Source: Camellia lanceoleosa
Taxonomy: Eukaryota; Streptophyta; Magnoliopsida; Ericales; Theaceae
DNA: 64,000 nucleotides
Reading direction: 5' to 3'
Assembly (NCBI GenBank): GCA_025200525.1
Contig: CM045763.1
Span: 152,650,246 to 152,714,245 of the forward strand
Position numbers and translations under genes: made by a program
Part shown: piece after piece, positions 60,630 to 64,000 of the stretch
How positions within the stretch are numbered: the stretch's first letter is position 1
How the letters are laid out: each line of letters starts with the position of its first letter
Notes under the pieces: model-generated
Databases searched by the model: none
What the model saw: the letters and a program-made list of their open reading frames with translations, nothing else
What the model was told of the DNA's origin: nothing

Positions 60630-61036
60630 TTATGTATTGAGATTTTGTAATATTGTTGAACTTTAAGAGCATTATATATGTCTTAAGTTGTAAAACATCG
60701 TAAATGTTTTGGTTTACGGAAATATATTTTGGAAACTTGCCTTAAAATGGAAGTTTAGTGTAACATTGCATATGTTGGATGTATTGTAGAAATGGAAATA
60801 TATCATGAGCATTGAATATGATATAGAATTGTGAAATGTGGTATTGAAATTTGTGGAATTTCAGGGAATGCATATTTATAATGCATGTTATGGAAAATGT
60901 TGTAATTTGCCTCTTCAAAAGAGATGGGATGACCAGTAATGGGTCGAGTTGTTGAATTTTGCATTGTAATAATGTTCGGAATTGAGAAAATCTTGTTTTT
61001 GAAAAACTTGTATTTAATTTCGGGGACGAAATTCTT

Positions 61037-61050
61037 TAAGGGGGGAAGGT
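61037..61050 (+). other. Polypurine tract of element B
   Basis: taaggggggaaggt directly before the 3' LTR start at 61051. Same run as in element A. Confidence 0.87.
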
Positions 61051-63255
61051 TATAGCGATCCCGGTTTTCCCTTTCTGTAATTGTTGTATTCCGAACTTTG
61101 GTTCCGTGGAGTTGGTGGTTGTTTATCTTGTAGTCATCCTTTAATTCCATATGTTTGAGTTTTAGGATGTGTTGGGCGTGTTTTGAACAGGTAGGTTGAG
61201 TTTTGGCCTCAAGTGTAGTTGCCCAGGTTTTTGGTGTTACGCTCGAGCGAGTCACTCTGCGCTCGAGCGGAGTTTGGTTTTTGGTTGTCCGCTCGAGCGG
61301 GCCTTCTTGCGCTCAAGCGGGGTTTACACACTCCCAGTATTTCGTGCGTCTGCAAAACTTCTGCAGGTGTGTTTTTCAAGCTCGAGTGGGTTTCTTTACG
61401 CTCGAGCGGGTATGTTGGTGCTCGAGCGGGTAGTGCTTTGTCTGTGAAAGTTCTGGAAGGGGGAAATCTACGCTCGAGCGGACTGGTTTTTACGCTCAAG
61501 CGGATGTATTTTATTCCTGTGTCTTGGCGCTTGAGCGGGCCTTCTTGCGCTCGAGCGTGTCTAGATTTTTGTGTTTGACGCTAGAGCGTTCTATTCTCTG
61601 CTCGAGCGAGAGTGTCGTATATCAGTTGGTAGCTAGGCATTTTTTTAAATCACTTTTTACATTCACTCTCTCTCTCTCTTACTTTCTAAAAACACTTTTT
61701 GAGAGCTTCTCTCTCTAGGGTTTGATCTAGTTAGAGTGTTCCACTCCCTTGGTGCCTTTGAAAAAAGTGTGTTGATCGTCGAGGGCTACGTTTTGATCCG
61801 AGAAATTGTTGATTTGGAGCACTTTGAATTCCTTCAACTTCTCCATTTTAGCTCTACCTTCGAGGTAGGGATATCCTACTCCATCTTATGAGCTTTGTCT
61901 TTAAATTTAGGTATTTCGATATGTTGGGGGTTGTTGGGTAATTTCGAGAAAGTTTGGGGTCATTGTGTAATTTTCAAAAGAGGAGTTTTCACCGTTTAAA
62001 ACCTTTATGCATGTAATGTATTGGAAAATGGACTTGGTGTTGGATTGTTGATGAAAATGGAACCTTAGGGTTGGTGTTGTAATTATGGGAAAAAGCCCTA
62101 ATTGTTGATAAATTAATTTGCATAATTAATTTGGGGAGATGAGAAATTGAATAGGAAATATTCAAATTGGAAAGATATGGAATTAAAGGGTGTAGTTGGA
62201 TTAATGTATCGCTCACTTAGGCAAATGTTGATAATTTATCCATTTGGTGCATTTATTTTCTGTTCAGAAATAACTGCTTTGGGCTATCGGTTGAGGATAG
62301 TCTTGATTGTTGTAGACAATGCATCATGATTAGGCAAACTAAAACTAATCAATTGAGTAGGCTATCGAGTATAGCGGTAGATATAATACATCGAAATGGT
62401 GTATTGAATGATTGAACATGTATATGATAATTGTTTATATACGTTGTGTTGTGTGGGAGGAGATAGGGGATGTACTCCACGGTTTAGGAGAAGATAGGGG
62501 ATGGACCTCTAAACCGGAGATTGTTTTGCATTAATACAACACTACAATGTGTATCAGTTGTGAAGTATGGAAGTGTTTTGTTATATTGATACAGCACTAC
62601 AATGTGTATCATTTGTGAATTATGGAAGTGGTTTAATGTGTTATTGATACAGCACCAAAATGTGTATCCATCATGAATTTAGAAAGTATTTTAGTGACGA
62701 GTTATAATCTCATTAAATGATTTGGCCAGGTTCTGAGCCTTGTTTTCAAACTTAACGTTGAATAAGAAAAGGAAACCGAAGTGTGCCATGGGCATGATTT
62801 TCGTGAAATTGTAGTATGACATACATTGGAATATAAGTGTGGACCATCTATTGAATGCTATTATTTTAATCATTGTTTATAGTTGGTTTAGTATATTTCT
62901 TCTGGGCTGTGGCTCACCCTTTATGGGACATCATTTTCAGGTACAGGTAGCATGCCACCTCCAAGGACATAGCTTGGGAGGTTGGAGGCAAACAGACTGT
63001 TTCTGTTGTTTTGTTTTCTTTTGATGTATTACATGTATATCAAGCCAAGGGCTTTTTTTGTATAGAGTTAGTACTCTCTTTTTGTAACCAAGTGTTGACC
63101 TGGAAAGTTGTAAGCCCATAGGGCACTTACTTTTGTTGTCAACATGTAATACATTTTGTAATGATTACTCTGATGGAATATATTTGTGCTTTATTCTCTT
63201 ATGTCTAAGCATGCTATTGTTGGATGATTTATGGATTTATTTTGAGGGCATTACA
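61051..63255 (+). repeat. 3' LTR of element B (2205 bp)
   Basis: Starts TATAGCGATCCCGG and ends GAGGGCATTACA, where the 5' LTR has GGCGTTACA. It has a shorter CT tract than the 5' LTR and one extra palindrome unit (gcgcttgagcgggccttcttg). Confidence 0.95.
61238..61615. repeat. CGCTCGAGCG palindrome cluster (element B, 3' LTR)
   Basis: Copy of the 5' LTR cluster with ~15 units. Several units are more perfect here (for example gtccgctcgagcgggcc) than in the 5' copy (gtccgctagagtgggcc), giving the ancestral form at those positions. Confidence 0.85.
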
Positions 63256-63260
63256 TCACT
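63256..63260. repeat. Target duplication (TCACT) right of element B
   Basis: Second copy of the 5-bp duplication; the viral ORF resumes within it. Confidence 0.93.
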
Positions 63261-63657
63261 TATGGGAGACATAGAATCTAGCCTCTCACATGGTCTAGTA
63301 TATTTCAATATATATCCAAACCTAAGCGTAGCACTCACAGATGCTAATTTGTCTAAAGTCTTAGAACTTAGAGTGTTATCCAGTGGTTATGAGTATCTTC
63401 TAGAATCACCACCCTTTACGGTAATTTTCAGAATTTATCTAAAGGTGTTAACAACCCTTAACCCTCATACCCGGAAACAAAGTGATATAGGACATACTGT
63501 CCTGATAGGCACAAACCTTTCCAGTAATCAGGTTGCAGTGCCAAAAATGATACCTTGGCAAGAAATTAAGTTTCCAGATAGATGGCAGAAAAATCAAGCT
63601 GTCCCAGCCAGGCCACTCATCCACCAAACATTGGATGAAGCTATCCAGACACAATGA

Positions 63658-64000
63658 GGTAATGTTTATCTTACCTTCAAGAGACCACAAAAATCTCTAT
63701 CCAGAAGTATGTCAAGTACCAGTTACAGAACTGCTCCATCTTATAGAGTAGATCTGCCTGAGTCATCCAGACAATCGTTATCTGAACCAACCGAGTCGGT
63801 CTTACAAGGAATGTCTTCCAGACTAACTTCCAGACCTCCTAGTGATACTCAACCTGAACAGCCAACCAATCCGATAGTTCAGGGAGTACAAATTTCAGAA
63901 AATTAGATACCACATGGTATTTATGAATCCAGAAGGCCATACAGCCCTACAGCCAGTGATATGAATTTTGAAATTTAATGGATTTTACACCAGGAAGTAA
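63658..64000 (+). pseudogene. Caulimovirid polyprotein after the movement domain (fragment)
   Basis: The frame that carried the movement domain continues past TGA 63655-63657. The sequence here is rich in Ser, Pro and Thr (PSDTQPEQPTNP), a linker-like composition seen between movement and capsid parts of caulimovirid polyproteins. A TAG at 63904-63906 and a stop near 63976 break the frame. The window ends before any capsid or polymerase domain. Confidence 0.65.

Larger units (their letters stand above)
53348..63255 (+). mobile_element. Element B: complete Tekay/Del-like chromovirus (9908 bp)
   Basis: LTRs 53348-55563 and 61051-63255 (2216 and 2205 bp), tRNA-Met primer site, gag, protease, RT, RNase H, integrase with chromodomain-like tail, polypurine tract and a perfect TCACT duplication. 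It is the same family as element A. Gag-pol carries multiple stops and a frameshift, many stops being C-to-T or G-to-A changes relative to element A, as expected from decay of methylated cytosines. The LTRs look similar, differing mainly in a CT microsatellite and one palindrome unit, so insertion is fairly recent relative to other elements here. It lies inside the viral movement-protein gene. Confidence 0.96.
52935..63657 (+). pseudogene. Caulimovirid movement protein domain, interrupted by element B
   Basis: The first part (52935-53336) runs from ATG through a region typical of caulimovirid movement proteins (KIIKTFEHDVSI, HIGLVQIAFKPLT). It meets an in-frame TAG at 53334-53336, seven bases before the insertion's TCACT. 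The second part starts at 63256 and contains DIESSLSHGLVYFNIYPNLS, LSVALTDANLSKVLEL and FRIYLKVLTTLNPH, ending at TGA 63655-63657. Insert plus duplication is 9913 bases, which moves the frame by one, exactly what the two parts show. The gene was in one frame when element B entered. The protein would enlarge plasmodesmata; this copy cannot. Interrupted and stop-bearing. Confidence 0.8.
52815..64000 (+). mobile_element. Endogenous caulimovirid segment, split by element B
   Basis: Near 52814 the repeat changes abruptly to tRNA-Met primer site sequence and, 66 bases after it, a movement-protein-like ORF. That order (primer site, then a polyprotein starting with the movement protein) is known from petuvirus- and florendovirus-like caulimovirids. 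The virus sequence resumes after element B at 63256 and reaches the window edge. It is an old, inactivated copy with in-frame stops. The genus cannot be settled from this fragment. Confidence 0.75.

Overview
This window is transposon-dominated nuclear DNA from a flowering plant, probably a eudicot. The evidence is several plant-type Ty3/gypsy retrotransposon families with tRNA-Met or Tat-type primer sites, a retrotransposon-borne plant mobile domain, an endogenous plant pararetrovirus, and GT-AG exon-like cassettes in AT-rich sequence. I see no intact host gene, rRNA, tRNA or CRISPR array. Nearly every coding region is a decayed copy.

Layout. 1-5236: 3' part of a Tekay/Del-like chromovirus (element A, plus strand), cut by the window edge and ending in a 2.2-kb LTR. 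5237-6769: a copy of a ~2.04-kb repeat that carries exon-like pieces. 6770-27342: a 20.6-kb Tat-lineage element on the minus strand. It has gag, protease with a G-patch, RT, two RNase H domains and integrase, plus an antisense plant-mobile-domain gene and a ~60-bp tandem array. 27343-31015: the 2.04-kb repeat resumes and its 447-bp sub-unit is expanded in tandem. 31016-45225: a Tat-type solo LTR with a perfect 5-bp target duplication (GCCCA). Nested in it, at 32657-42360, is a minus-strand gypsy element with heavily decayed coding sequence. 45226-52814: a head-to-tail array of the 2.04-kb repeat, about 3.7 copies. 52815-64000: an endogenous caulimovirid (tRNA-Met primer site and movement-protein gene) split by a complete 9.9-kb second copy of the chromovirus (element B, 53348-63255) with a perfect TCACT duplication.

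Nesting gives a relative chronology. The 2.04-kb repeat came first. Element A, the Tat element and the solo-LTR parent inserted into copies of it, and the minus-strand gypsy element entered the solo LTR (before or after the loss of that element's interior). The virus segment abuts the array, and element B then entered the virus. Copies 2 and 3 of the array look almost identical, so array amplification probably continued recently.

Features that ordinary annotation does not explain are: (i) the tandem amplification of splice-flanked exon cassettes; (ii) a 30-bp LTR minisatellite whose units keep a small hairpin through paired base changes; (iii) clusters of the palindrome CGCTCGAGCG in the LTRs of two different families, with CCGGCC-rich clusters in the Tat LTRs; and (iv) the antisense mobile-domain gene in the Tat element.
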